From the NCBI GenBank assembly GCA_018434685.1, contig JAHDOV010000010.1, forward strand, positions 62,001 through 126,000: a stretch of 64,000 nucleotides of DNA. Direction: 5' to 3'. The DNA comes from Deltaproteobacteria bacterium (lineage in GTDB: Bacteria; Desulfobacterota; Desulfomonilia; UBA1062). The notes beneath the pieces were generated by a model. The model was given only the letters and a program-made list of their open reading frames with translations, searched no databases and had not been told where the DNA came from. Positions 33,932-43,893 of the stretch are shown piece after piece; the stretch's first letter is position 1, and the number at the start of each line of letters is the position of its first letter. Both the position numbers and the translations under genes were made by a program.

Positions 33932-34579
33932 ATGAATTCCGACGAGACATGTGCACGGGACAGGCTGCTGCATGCCGCCGCCGAGGTCTTCGGCGAGTGC
34001 GGCTACAAGGGTGCTACGGTGCGTGATATCTGCCGCAGGGCCGGTGTGGGCATCGCTCTGGTCAACTACCATTTCCGCGACAAGGAGGGGCTCTACCTCG
34101 AGGTCTTTCGCAATCTCTTTACCCGGGCGCTCAGGGAATATCCCCCTGATATGGGGCTCAACGAAAGCCCGAGCACTGAAGAACGCCTTCACGCCTTCAT
34201 CCGCTCCCTGCTCTACCGTCTCACCATGATGGAAGGCCGTCACGCCATCATGCTCAGGGAATGGCTCGACCCGTCGCCGTCGCTGGTCAAGCTCCATGCC
34301 GAGCTGACCAACCCGCTGCTGAAGGTGCTCTCCGAGATACTCTCCGGGCTCGTAGACCCCCATATCCCTCAGGAACAGACTGCCCACTGCGCCACGAGCA
34401 TCATCGGCCAGTGCATGTTCTACAGCCCCCATTCCATGAGATTCCGGCTGCAGGCATTCCCGATGTACCAGGAAAGACAGATCGACACGATTGCCCGCTC
34501 CATCACCGCATTCTCGCTCGGCGGCATCCGGGCCATCAACGAAGAATTCCGCGCCCGGGGGGAGAGCCATGAAGGTTAG
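33932..34579 (+). CDS. TetR/AcrR-family regulator (CecR-like C-terminal domain)
   Basis: A 215-residue repressor. The N-terminal helix-turn-helix is AAEVFGECGYKGATVRDICR with GVGIALVNYHFRDKEGLYLEV, residues about 12-60. The C-terminal domain with IIGQCMFYSPHSMRF resembles the DUF1956/CecR group, which often governs efflux operons. The gene is first in the efflux operon and overlaps the outer-membrane gene by 11 bp. A palindromic operator covers its promoter. Confidence 0.9.
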   Translation: MNSDETCARDRLLHAAAEVFGECGYKGATVRDICRRAGVGIALVNYHFRDKEGLYLEVFRNLFTRALREYPPDMGLNESPSTEERLHAFIRSLLYRLTMMEGRHAIMLREWLDPSPSLVKLHAELTNPLLKVLSEILSGLVDPHIPQEQTAHCATSIIGQCMFYSPHSMRFRLQAFPMYQERQIDTIARSITAFSLGGIRAINEEFRARGESHEG

Positions 34580-35996
34580 CAGACTCGTTTCGGTAGTGTT
34601 GCTGGGGATCGTGGCCCTGTCATCGTGTTCTCTTCATAAGACCGGTGCCGGTGGTGTCCCCCCCGTGGAGATACCCCAGGCCTACGGCCGGGAAGGCGGC
34701 ACTGAAGCCCTGCCGGGGAGATGGTGGGAGGCCTTCGGGGATGACAGGCTCAATGCCCTCGTAGACGAGGTGCTCGGTGCCAACCTGGATCTCGGACAGG
34801 CATGGGCACGACTGAGCCAGGCTGAGGCAGTTGCGAACCAGGCAGCCTCGGGATTGTATCCCCGATTGAACCTCGAAGCCGCAACCACGAGGTCGCGTGT
34901 TTACGTACCGAGTGCCACGTCACCGGAATCAGAGCCGGATTATTCCCGGCAGCACAGCCTTGGTCTTGCCGCGTCGTATGAGATTGACCTGTGGGGCCGT
35001 GTCAGGTCGCTGGACCGGGCTGCCCGGCTGGACCTTGCCGCGGTGCGTCTCGACCTCGGCACCATGGCCATGAGCCTGAGCGCCGAGGTTTCGCAGACCT
35101 GGTTTTCCCTCATCGAGCAGTCTTCCCAGTTGCGGCTCGTGCAGGAGCAGGTGGAGGCGAGCACAACCCAGCTCGATCTCGTGAAGCTCCGGTTTTCGCG
35201 GGGGTTGTCTTCTGCACTGGATGTGTACCAGCAGCGCCAGCAGCTCGCCGCGCTGTCTGCACAGATTCCGCTCATTCAGGCCCGGATCTCCATCCTCACC
35301 CATCAGCTCAACGTGCTGCTGGGAAGGCCGCCGGCAACAGACATTACCGCTGTCCCTGAAGAACTGCCGAAGCTCTGGGACCGGCCGGATCCGGGAATAC
35401 CGTCCGAACTCCTGGAACGCAGGCCCGATGTGGAGGCCGCGAGAGTCCGGGTCGAGGCGGCGGATCACCGGGTGGCATCGGCGCTGTCCGACCGGTTCCC
35501 CCGCTTTACGATCAATGCCTCCCGGGGCTATGGGGCAGAGAGCTTCGCCGACCTGTTCGACCGCATGATCTGGAGCGTTACCGGCGGTGTCGTTGCCACC
35601 CTCTATGACGGCCAGGCCAAGAGCGCTGAGGTGAAGCGCACCAGGGCGGTCGTCGAGGAAAGGCTCCAGGCCTACGGACAGACGCTGCTCGGCGCCATGC
35701 AGGAGGTGGAGGACTCCCTCGTCCAGGAGCAGCGGCAGGCAGAATATGTGGAAAAGCTCGGCGAACAGCTCGAGCTTGCCCGGTTTACCCTGAGCGAGGC
35801 CCGCATGCAGTATATCAACGGGCTGAGCGATTACCTCACCGTGCTCAGTGCCATGAATTCCCTGCAGCAGACGCAGCGTGAGCTTCTTTCAGCGAGGTAC
35901 CAGCTCATTTCGTACCGTATCGTGCTGTGCAGATCGCTCGGAGGTACCTGGACAACAGAACTCTCCGGAGAGAACAGAACAGGAGAACCATCATGA
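34569..35996 (+). CDS. Outer-membrane efflux lipoprotein (OprM/NodT family)
   Basis: A 475-residue TolC-like protein. The lipobox LSSC at residues 18-21 of MKVSRLVSVVLLGIVALSSC predicts an acylated outer-membrane anchor. RWWEAFGDDRLNALVDEVL and ELLERRPDVEAARVRVEAAD are hallmarks of the two OEP repeats. It forms the exit duct of the tripartite pump. Its TGA overlaps the ATG of the adaptor gene (ATGA). Confidence 0.93.
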   Translation: MKVSRLVSVVLLGIVALSSCSLHKTGAGGVPPVEIPQAYGREGGTEALPGRWWEAFGDDRLNALVDEVLGANLDLGQAWARLSQAEAVANQAASGLYPRLNLEAATTRSRVYVPSATSPESEPDYSRQHSLGLAASYEIDLWGRVRSLDRAARLDLAAVRLDLGTMAMSLSAEVSQTWFSLIEQSSQLRLVQEQVEASTTQLDLVKLRFSRGLSSALDVYQQRQQLAALSAQIPLIQARISILTHQLNVLLGRPPATDITAVPEELPKLWDRPDPGIPSELLERRPDVEAARVRVEAADHRVASALSDRFPRFTINASRGYGAESFADLFDRMIWSVTGGVVATLYDGQAKSAEVKRTRAVVEERLQAYGQTLLGAMQEVEDSLVQEQRQAEYVEKLGEQLELARFTLSEARMQYINGLSDYLTVLSAMNSLQQTQRELLSARYQLISYRIVLCRSLGGTWTTELSGENRTGEPS

Positions 35997-37174
35997 GATC
36001 TTTCTATAAGCTCATCACATTCCTCGTGATCATCGGGGTCGGATCTGCCATCGGCATGGCACTGATCAAAGCGAAACCCCAGGCGAAACGCCGGCCGGTC
36101 TCCATTGCAGCCCCGCTCGTGGAGTTTACCGAGGTCAATCCCCTGCCGCAGCAGATCGTGGTGAATGCTACCGGCACGGTCATTCCCGCCAGAGAGGTGT
36201 CGCTTAAGCCCCAGGTCTCGGGTGTCGTGGTGTGGCAGAGCCCGAGACTCGTTGCAGGTTCCAGATTCAAGGCAGGGGAAGTGCTCCTGCGCATTGATCC
36301 GCGCGACTACGAGCTCGCCGTGGCACAGCAGCGGGCTGCGCTCACCAAGGCCCGGGTGGAGCTCGAGACTGAACAGGGGAGGACAGAGGTGGCCAGGCGC
36401 GAGTGGGAGCTCCTCAAGGACGATGTGGAATACTCCGAATCGGGCCGCAATCTGGCGCTTCGCAAGCCCCAGCTCGAAAATGCCAGGGCCGGGATCGAGG
36501 CGGCACAGGGTGCGCTCACAAAGGCCGAGCTGGATCTCGAGCGGACCGTCATCAAGGCACCGTTCAATGCCGTTATCATCGACGAACAGGTGGATGTGGG
36601 CCAGTTCCTTGCGCCGGGAGTGGTCATGGCAACCCTGGCCGGCAGCGATACCTTCCGTGTGCAGGCATCGCTGAACCTGGAAGAGCTCGCCTGGATCGAC
36701 GTGCCCGGGGTGAATGCCGAGAGAGGATCACCGGTACGGATCATGCAGAACACCGGCAGCGAGGGCCACAACCATACAGGCGAGGTGGAGCGGCTGCTCA
36801 CGGACGTGGATGCACAAGGGCGCATGGCACGCCTGCTGATCAGGGTGCCTGACCCGCTGGACACCGACAGCGCACTTCCCCTGCTCCTGGGGGCGTATGT
36901 CAAGGCGGAGATTGCCGGACGGACCGTGAATACCGTGTATGCCATAGCGAGCGAGGCACTCCGCGGGGGAGACACGGTCTGGCTGCTCACCAAAGAGAAT
37001 ACGCTCGAGATCCGCAAGGTCGAGGTCGTCAGGAGGCAGAGAAACGAGATATTCGTGCGGGGGCTCTCGCCGCACGAACGGCTGATCACCTCGCGGATCT
37101 TTGCCCCGGTCAGCGGCATGGAGCTTCGAACGAATGGGAACAATGGCTCAGCTGGCGGCAATGAGGAGTCATAA
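35993..37174 (+). CDS. RND efflux periplasmic adaptor (HlyD/AcrA family)
   Basis: A 393-residue membrane-fusion protein. It has an N-terminal signal-anchor helix (about residues 6-25), a lipoyl half-motif VSLKPQVSGVVVWQSPRLVAG, a coiled-coil hairpin about 100-175, and the second lipoyl half LERTVIKAPFNAVI. The barrel and membrane-proximal domains follow. It bridges the inner-membrane pump and outer duct. AGGAG precedes the ATG at 35993. The pump gene starts directly after its stop. Confidence 0.93.
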   Translation: MRSFYKLITFLVIIGVGSAIGMALIKAKPQAKRRPVSIAAPLVEFTEVNPLPQQIVVNATGTVIPAREVSLKPQVSGVVVWQSPRLVAGSRFKAGEVLLRIDPRDYELAVAQQRAALTKARVELETEQGRTEVARREWELLKDDVEYSESGRNLALRKPQLENARAGIEAAQGALTKAELDLERTVIKAPFNAVIIDEQVDVGQFLAPGVVMATLAGSDTFRVQASLNLEELAWIDVPGVNAERGSPVRIMQNTGSEGHNHTGEVERLLTDVDAQGRMARLLIRVPDPLDTDSALPLLLGAYVKAEIAGRTVNTVYAIASEALRGGDTVWLLTKENTLEIRKVEVVRRQRNEIFVRGLSPHERLITSRIFAPVSGMELRTNGNNGSAGGNEES

Positions 37175-40100
37175 ATGAAAGACGAATTGAAAGGCCCCAT
37201 TGCCTGGATGGCGCAGAACCACGTTGCGGCAAACCTGCTCATGCTCATCTTTCTCCTGGGCGGCATCATCATGATTGCCACGAGCATCAAGCAGGAGGTC
37301 TTCCCGGATTTCGAGATCGATATGGTGTCCATCACCGTACCCTATCCGGGAGCCTCTCCCGAGGAGGTGGAGAAGGGGATAATCCTTGCTGTGGAAGAGG
37401 CCATCGACGGCATCGACGGTATCAAGGAGGTCACTGCCGTTGCCCGGGAAGGACTGGCAACGGTGAGCGCAGAGCTGTACTATGATTCAGACAAGCAGAA
37501 GGTGTCTTCCGATATCAAGAACGCGGTGGACCGGATCAGCACCTTTCCTGACGATGCGGAAGACCCGACAGTGGAGGTGCCCACCACCGAGCATGAGGTC
37601 CTCCAGTTCGTGTTTTACGGTGACGTGGGGGAGCATGCCCTGAAAGAGCTCGCCGAGAATGCCAGAGATGATCTCCTGACCTACGACAACATCTCAAGGG
37701 TGGATGTCTCCAATACGAGACCGCCGGAGATCGCCATCGAGATCCCGCAAGATACGCTGCGCAGCTACGGGCTCACCATCGACGACGTGGCGTCCGTTAT
37801 CCGCAGGACCGCCGTAGAGCTACCCGGGGGCGAACTCAAGACAAAGGCGGGCAAGGTGCTCCTGCGGACCATGGAGAGGAGAGACTGGGCCAGGGAATTT
37901 GGCGACATCACCATCGTGGGAACGTCCGAGGGCACTGCCGTAAAACTCGGTGACATCGCCAGCATCACCGAGGAGTTCGAAGACGTGGAGCAGTTTGCCT
38001 ATTTCGACGGGAAGCAGGCCGTGCGGCTCCAGGTGTACCGGATCGGGAAACAGACCCCCACGGAGGTGGCCGATGACGTCAGGGCCTACCAGGAGCGCAT
38101 CGCCGATGAACTCCCTCCCGGGGTCCTCACCACTATTATCGCCGACCGCTCCGAGATCTTTCACGACCGGGTCAGCCTGCTCGTGCGCAACGGCTGTATC
38201 GGGCTCGTGCTCGTGCTCGTCTTCCTCGGGCTCTTTCTCCAGCCGTCCCTGGCCTTCTGGGTGGCCATGGGCATCCCCATCTCGTTCCTCGGTTCGCTCC
38301 TGTTCCTCCCGGGCCTGGACGTGAGCATCAACATGATCTCGCTGTTCGCCTACATCGTCACACTGGGTATCGTGGTGGATGATGCGATCGTGGTTGGGGA
38401 AAACATCTACGAACACCGTCTGCACGGTGATGACTGCACCATCTCGTCCATCCGGGGCGCCCGGGAGGTGGCCATGCCCGTGGTGTTCTCCGTGCTCACC
38501 ACCGTGGCGGCCTTCGGGCCAATGCTCTTTGTCCAGGGCGACTGGGGCAAGGTCATGCGCAATATCCCCATCGTGGTGATCTTCGTGCTTATGATCTCGC
38601 TGTTCGAGTCGCTCTTTGTTCTGCCGGCACACCTGAGCCGGGTTCGTGCGAACAACACGTGCACCCCGTCTGGCGCCGGGTCAGTGATGCGGTTCCAGCG
38701 CTCCATGGCCCACTCGATGGTGGTGTTCGCCGAGAAGATCTACGGTCCTGCTGTCGGCTGGTGCGTGAGAAACCGCTGGCAGACATTCGCCGTCGGGATT
38801 GCCGTGCTCCTGGTGGCCATCGGGTACGTCCGGGGCGGGCACATCCCCATCACCCTCATGTCGAGCGCCGATGCCGACTGGGTCAATGTGGAGGTGGTGC
38901 TCCCCTTCGATGCCCCGATCGAGGAGACCCAGCAGGTGCGCGGGATCATCGAGCGTTCTGCAGAGCAGGTGATTGCCGACAGCGGCGAGGAAGACCTCAG
39001 CGAGGGGCTCATAACCATGATCACCGGGGCCTACAGCCTCAGGTTCACCCTGCTTTTGTCCGCAGCGGATGAACGGTCCGTCAGCGTCCAGGAGGTCGCA
39101 AACCGGTGGCGCACGCAAACCGGGGAGATCGCAGGCCTCGAGAGTCTGCGCTTCGAGTCGGCACAGGTGGGGCCACACCGCGGAAAACCCCTCGAGATCA
39201 AGCTGTCTCACCGGGATATGGATGTGCTGGAGGCTGCCGGGGCACGGCTCGCCCACTCCCTGGAAGGGTACGAGGGCATCATCGACGTGGATGACGGATT
39301 TGCTGCAGGCAAACCCCAGCGCGACTTCACGATCCTCCCCGAAGGCCGGAGCCTGGGACTTTCCCCGGCAGACATTGGCCGCCAGGTGAGAAGCGCCATC
39401 TACGGCGCAGAGGCCATCGAACAGCAGCGCGGGAGAGACACCGTAAAGGTCATGGTGAGACTGCCCCGTGATGAACGCATATCCGAGCAGACCATCGAGG
39501 AGCTCATGATCCGCACCCCTGCAGGCGGGGAGATTCCGCTCTCCCGGGCTGCCAAGGTCAGTGACGGGACATCGTACACCTCGATCACGAGGACCGACGG
39601 AAGGCGTACCATTGCGGTCACTGCCGACATCGCAGCAGGACAGGCCGACCTGAACAAGGTGCTCGATGACCTCGACTCAGAGGAACTGCCCGCACTCATG
39701 GAACGGTATCCCGGACTCACCTATGAATTCGCCGGCGAACGCAAGCAGAGCTCTGAATCCATGAGCAGTCTGATGGCGGGCTTCATGATTGCGCTGCTCG
39801 TCATGTACTGTCTGGTGGCCATTCCCTTCCGCAGTTATGCCCAGGCGCTCGTGGTGCTGCTGGCCATCCCCTTCGGGTTTGTCGGTGCCCTCATCGGGCA
39901 TATCCTGTTCGGCTATTCCCTGAGCCTCATCAGCATGTTCGGCCTCGTGGCGCTCTCCGGCGTGGTGATCAATGACTCGCTGGTGCTCGTCCACAAGGCC
40001 AATTCGCTCAGGGATGAAGGCATGGACCTCAAGGAGGCCGTGCAGAAGGCAGGGATCCGCCGGTTCAGGCCCATCATGCTCACCTCGCTCACGACCTTCC

Positions 40101-40333
40101 TGGGGCTTGCCCCAATGATCTTCGAGACCTCGCTCCAGGCCCGATTTCTCATCCCCATGGCACTGAGCCTCGGTTTTGGGGTGCTCTTCGGGACGCTCAT
40201 CACCCTGCTGCTCGTTCCGGCATTCTATATTATCGAGACGGACATACAGGGGTTATTCTCGGAGATGGTCCGTGATATCAAACGCCTGGTGTTCAGGCTG
40301 ACCGGTAAGGTTCAGCCCACGGACCCACAGTGA
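37175..40333 (+). CDS. RND-family efflux permease
   Basis: A 1052-residue pump with twelve membrane helices and two large periplasmic loops. Helix 4 carries the proton-relay pair in TLGIVVDDAIVVGENI, and the N-terminal loop VPYPGASPEEVEKGI is typical of AcrB/MexF relatives. The family can export drugs, dyes, fatty acids or solvents; this branch is not the classical HAE1 group, and the substrate is unknown. It is the last gene of the efflux operon. A strong hairpin follows. Confidence 0.94.
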   Translation: MKDELKGPIAWMAQNHVAANLLMLIFLLGGIIMIATSIKQEVFPDFEIDMVSITVPYPGASPEEVEKGIILAVEEAIDGIDGIKEVTAVAREGLATVSAELYYDSDKQKVSSDIKNAVDRISTFPDDAEDPTVEVPTTEHEVLQFVFYGDVGEHALKELAENARDDLLTYDNISRVDVSNTRPPEIAIEIPQDTLRSYGLTIDDVASVIRRTAVELPGGELKTKAGKVLLRTMERRDWAREFGDITIVGTSEGTAVKLGDIASITEEFEDVEQFAYFDGKQAVRLQVYRIGKQTPTEVADDVRAYQERIADELPPGVLTTIIADRSEIFHDRVSLLVRNGCIGLVLVLVFLGLFLQPSLAFWVAMGIPISFLGSLLFLPGLDVSINMISLFAYIVTLGIVVDDAIVVGENIYEHRLHGDDCTISSIRGAREVAMPVVFSVLTTVAAFGPMLFVQGDWGKVMRNIPIVVIFVLMISLFESLFVLPAHLSRVRANNTCTPSGAGSVMRFQRSMAHSMVVFAEKIYGPAVGWCVRNRWQTFAVGIAVLLVAIGYVRGGHIPITLMSSADADWVNVEVVLPFDAPIEETQQVRGIIERSAEQVIADSGEEDLSEGLITMITGAYSLRFTLLLSAADERSVSVQEVANRWRTQTGEIAGLESLRFESAQVGPHRGKPLEIKLSHRDMDVLEAAGARLAHSLEGYEGIIDVDDGFAAGKPQRDFTILPEGRSLGLSPADIGRQVRSAIYGAEAIEQQRGRDTVKVMVRLPRDERISEQTIEELMIRTPAGGEIPLSRAAKVSDGTSYTSITRTDGRRTIAVTADIAAGQADLNKVLDDLDSEELPALMERYPGLTYEFAGERKQSSESMSSLMAGFMIALLVMYCLVAIPFRSYAQALVVLLAIPFGFVGALIGHILFGYSLSLISMFGLVALSGVVINDSLVLVHKANSLRDEGMDLKEAVQKAGIRRFRPIMLTSLTTFLGLAPMIFETSLQARFLIPMALSLGFGVLFGTLITLLLVPAFYIIETDIQGLFSEMVRDIKRLVFRLTGKVQPTDPQ

Positions 40334-40365
40334 CCTGCGGGCAAGGGCAGCGGCAGCATACAAAA

Positions 40366-40394
40366 GGGGAGGCAGATGCGATATCTGCCTCCCC
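40366..40394. terminator. Bidirectional hairpin between convergent genes
   Basis: A perfect 12-bp stem GGGGAGGCAGAT/ATCTGCCTCCCC with loop GCGAT lies between the efflux permease stop (plus) and the acyl-CoA ligase stop (minus). No strong T-run follows on either side, yet the position fits a shared terminator. Confidence 0.75.
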
Positions 40395-40420
40395 GTGGTC
40401 TCTGTTCTTGCGGGTAGTCT

Positions 40421-42061
40421 TCAGGATGCGTATTTCGAGGCATACTTCTCCACGATCTTGTACTTCTGTACCTTGCCGCTTGCCGTCATGGGCACATCGC
40501 TGACGAATTCCCAGTATCTCGGGATCTTGTGACGGGCGATCTTCCCGGTGCAGTACTCGACGAGCTCTTGTGCGGACATTTTTTCTCCCGGGTTAAAGAT
40601 AATCGTGGCAAGGACCTGCTCGCCGTATTTCTTGTCCGGCACCCCCACGACATAGACGTCGCTGACCTTGGGGTGTTTGTGGAGGAATTCCTCGATTTCC
40701 CGCGGGTAGATGTTCTCGCCGCCGCGGATGATCATCTCCTTGATCCTGCCGGTGACCTTGAAGTTGCCCCTTTCGTCGATGGTCCCCAGATCGCCGGTGT
40801 GGAGCCAGCCGTCCTGGTCGATGGCCTTGAGGGTCTCTTCGGGCATCTTGTAGTATCCCTTCATGACACAGGCGCTCCTGGTGACGATCTCGCCCTGGAC
40901 ATTTGCGGGCAGATCTTCACCTGTGGCCGGGTCGACGATCTTTCCCTCGATGTCCGGGAGCAGTCTTCCAACGGTGGACACCCTGATGTCCACCGGATCA
41001 TCCCGCCTCGTCATGGTCATCACCGGAGAAGATTCGGTCTGGCCAAAGGCGATGACCACCTCGGAGACATGCATGTTTTCCCTGACCTGGTTCATGGTCT
41101 CTTCCGGGCAGGGCGCGCCGGCCATGATGCCGGTCCTGAGCGAAGACATGTCGTACCTGGCAAAATCATCATGGTTCATGATGGCGATGTACATGGTGGG
41201 AACCCCATTGATAGCCGTACACTTTTCCTGCTCGATATACTTCAGTGCCTTGAGGGGATCGAAATATTCCATGGCCACCATGGTGGAGCCGTGAACAACG
41301 CAGTTCAGCGAGCTCATGACGCAGCCAAAGCAGTGAAACAGCGGTACCTGGATGAGGAGCCGGTCTATTTCCGTCATGCCCATGACGTCGCCGACCATGC
41401 GGGCATTGTTGACGACATTGTAATGGGTAAGCATGACCCCTTTCGGGAACCCCGTGGTGCCTGAGGTGTACTGCATGTTGACCACATCGTTGAAATGTAC
41501 GGACTGCTCCCGTTTTTCCAGGTCCCTGTCCGAAACGGACCTGCCGAGCCTGAGCAGGTCGTTGAAGTTATACATGCCTGGGGTAGTCTCCCTGCTGCCG
41601 ATATAGATGACATTCTTGAGGAAGGGCAGCTTTCTGGAGACAACCTGGCCCGGCCCGCACTCGTTCAGTTCGGGGACAACCTCCCGGACCGTGTCATAAA
41701 AACTCGTATCCCGGTACTGATCGATGAGCAGCAGGGTCGTCGAGTCGGACTGGTTGAGGATGTATTCGAGCTCGCTCGTCTTGTAATTGGTATTCACCGT
41801 AACCAGGACCGCGCCGATCATGCCGAGCGCGAACTGGGTGTAGATCCACTCGGGGACATTCGTTGTCCACACGGAGACATGGTCGCCCTTTTTTACGTCT
41901 ATGGCCATGAAGCCTTTTGCAACGTCTTGGCACGTTTGGAGGAACTCCGTGTAATTCTGTCTGAGCCCGGTCTCAAGGTATACAAGTGCGTCATTTCCAG
42001 GAAACCTGGCTGCGGTTTCTTTGAGGAGCTCACCCATGGTTATTTCTCTGAAGGTGCTCAT
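40421..42061 (-). CDS. Fatty/medium-chain acyl-CoA ligase (AMP-forming)
   Basis: A 546-residue ANL-superfamily enzyme. The P-loop-like MQYTSGTTGFPKGVMLTHYN, the A5/A7 regions VIAFGQTESSPV and GWLHTGDLGTIDERG, and the C-terminal Lys region PMTASGKVQKYKI are complete. The closest character is the FadK/AMP-binding group that activates fatty or aryl acids. GGAGG precedes the ATG. It is monocistronic on the minus strand. It could activate the acid formed by the aldehyde oxidoreductase of the nearby glycyl radical locus, by inference only. Confidence 0.93.
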   Translation of the reverse strand: MSTFREITMGELLKETAARFPGNDALVYLETGLRQNYTEFLQTCQDVAKGFMAIDVKKGDHVSVWTTNVPEWIYTQFALGMIGAVLVTVNTNYKTSELEYILNQSDSTTLLLIDQYRDTSFYDTVREVVPELNECGPGQVVSRKLPFLKNVIYIGSRETTPGMYNFNDLLRLGRSVSDRDLEKREQSVHFNDVVNMQYTSGTTGFPKGVMLTHYNVVNNARMVGDVMGMTEIDRLLIQVPLFHCFGCVMSSLNCVVHGSTMVAMEYFDPLKALKYIEQEKCTAINGVPTMYIAIMNHDDFARYDMSSLRTGIMAGAPCPEETMNQVRENMHVSEVVIAFGQTESSPVMTMTRRDDPVDIRVSTVGRLLPDIEGKIVDPATGEDLPANVQGEIVTRSACVMKGYYKMPEETLKAIDQDGWLHTGDLGTIDERGNFKVTGRIKEMIIRGGENIYPREIEEFLHKHPKVSDVYVVGVPDKKYGEQVLATIIFNPGEKMSAQELVEYCTGKIARHKIPRYWEFVSDVPMTASGKVQKYKIVEKYASKYAS

Positions 42062-42336
42062 ATCAACGGCCTCCTTTTTTGAAATAGTATGATTTCACGA
42101 GCAATATTTGTTTGTCATTGTAGTGCAACCACTGCATTAAAATCAATACAATAAAGACTGATTAATATGTCAACGAGGCTTCCACTATCATGGTTCTGAT
42201 TCGTGTGTCAATATCAATGAACATATTCAGGGGAGAGACCCTGCCACTGGAAATTCCCGGAAATGACCCTATGAAATAGAGAGAATCACCCCGGGCGATG
42301 AGAGGGTGCATAATCTATCAGGAAAGGCGGGATGAT

Positions 42337-42792
42337 ATGAATCAGGAACACGTGGTTGTACGGTGCACTCGATGCGGTGCCAGGAACAGGATCCCGGTTG
42401 GCCGGGTACATGATGCTGCGGTGTGCGGCAAGTGCCGCATGCCCATAACGGCCGGCTCTTTCACCTCGGAGCCGGTGAAGGTGACCGACACGAACTTCAG
42501 CAGAGAGGTGCTCGATGTTGCGGGGCCGGTACTCGTTGATTTCTGGGCGCCGTGGTGCGGTCCGTGCAGAATGGTTTCTCCGGTTGTCGACGAGCTGGCG
42601 CGCGAATATTCCGGTAGAATCAAGGTGGCAAAACTCAATGTGGATGAGAATCCCCAGACGGCATCCAGGTATGCTGTACGCTCGATTCCCTCGCTCATGT
42701 TCTTTAAGGATGGGAGGATCGTCAACACCCTCATGGGTGCACAGCCCAAGGCGGAGCTGGAAAAGCATATACGGACGCTTCTGGGAAAATAA
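42337..42792 (+). CDS. trxC: Thioredoxin with N-terminal zinc ribbon (TrxC type)
   Basis: A 151-residue protein. The N-terminal zinc ribbon has [13 protein letters not shown] and VCGKCRMPI, four cysteines. The thioredoxin fold has the active site [11 protein letters not shown] and the cis-proline region RSIPSLMFF. This is the thioredoxin 2 architecture of E. coli TrxC, a cytoplasmic disulfide reductase linked to stress. The ATG at 42337 follows GGAAAGGCGGGAT. It is monocistronic. Confidence 0.93.
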   Translation: MNQEHVVVRCTRCGARNRIPVGRVHDAAVCGKCRMPITAGSFTSEPVKVTDTNFSREVLDVAGPVLVDFWAPWCGPCRMVSPVVDELAREYSGRIKVAKLNVDENPQTASRYAVRSIPSLMFFKDGRIVNTLMGAQPKAELEKHIRTLLGK

Positions 42793-43002
42793 CGAAGCCC
42801 GGATTCATTTCATGCTTGCCTCCTTCGTGCTATATCGCATAGGATGTCTTTAGTGATGGTCAGGAATATCGTGCATAACCGAGCTTGTGTCCGGAAATGG
42901 CATAGTTGTTCCGAGATCTCATAGCCAATAGACGATAAACGAGGGAAATCTCTGTAAAAAAGACCCGCAGAGACAATCACTCACTGAGGATAACCAGCGA
43001 GA

Positions 43003-43824
43003 ATGACAACCATGAACAGCGATCGACCCACGTGCACTTCAGACGGCTGCAGGTTGAAGCTCCTGAGCTACAACATACAGGTCGGCATAACGTCCACCGG
43101 ATACCGGGATTATTTCACCCACGTATGGAAGCATCTGCTCCCTCATCGGAACAGGCATCTCAATCTCGTGAGGATAGCAAACATCATCAGGGAGTACGAC
43201 ATGGTGGGGCTTCAGGAACTCGACAGCGGATCACTGCGGAGCGGGTTCGTCAACCATGCAGAATTCCTGGCGCGAATGGCGCAATTTCCCTGCTGGTATG
43301 ACAAGACGAACCGTAACTGGGGCAGGGTGGCCCGTCACAGTATGGGGATCTTGAGCAGGTACCCCTGCTCCGGCATGAGCAGGCATGATCTTCCCGGCAG
43401 GGTTCCCGGCAGGGGTGCGCTCGTGGTCAGATTCGGCAGTAACAGCGATCCGCTCGTTGTCATACTGGTGCACCTGTCCCTGAGCAGGAATGCCCGCAAA
43501 CAGCAGATTGCCTTCATGAGCGAACTGGTCAACGGCTATGAGCACGTCATCCTCATGGGCGACCTGAACTGCGGGGCAGACAGCGAAGAAATTGAACTGC
43601 TCCTGGAAAGAACGAAACTCTCCCTGCCGTATGCGAACCTGCTCACGTATCCGAGCTGGAATCCTCGGGTGCACCTTGACTATATCCTCGTGTCGGACAC
43701 CATCCGGATCGATGATGTTCGGGTTGTGGATTACCCGCTCTCAGATCACCTGCCCATTGCCATGGAGGTGACTGTCCCCCGGAAAATTCTTCTGCCCGAG
43801 GGGTTCGAACATAAAGCCGCCTAG
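43003..43824 (+). CDS. Endonuclease/exonuclease/phosphatase (EEP) fold protein
   Basis: A 273-residue Mg-dependent hydrolase of the EEP superfamily. LKLLSYNIQVG supplies the metal Asn, MVGLQELDSGS the Glu, VILMGDLNCGAD the Asp/Asn pair, and YPLSDHLPIAMEV the catalytic SDH. It resembles the bacterial proteins near DNase I and sphingomyelinase-like phosphatases, so the substrate (DNA or a phospho-lipid) is open. No signal peptide is seen. It is convergent with the activase gene. Confidence 0.9.
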   Translation: MTTMNSDRPTCTSDGCRLKLLSYNIQVGITSTGYRDYFTHVWKHLLPHRNRHLNLVRIANIIREYDMVGLQELDSGSLRSGFVNHAEFLARMAQFPCWYDKTNRNWGRVARHSMGILSRYPCSGMSRHDLPGRVPGRGALVVRFGSNSDPLVVILVHLSLSRNARKQQIAFMSELVNGYEHVILMGDLNCGADSEEIELLLERTKLSLPYANLLTYPSWNPRVHLDYILVSDTIRIDDVRVVDYPLSDHLPIAMEVTVPRKILLPEGFEHKAA

Positions 43825-43893
43825 GGCTCGGATATCGCAGCCCAGACGGCCCGTTGCGTCTCGTGACGAGCAGGCGTCGTTGCCCGCAGGGCG

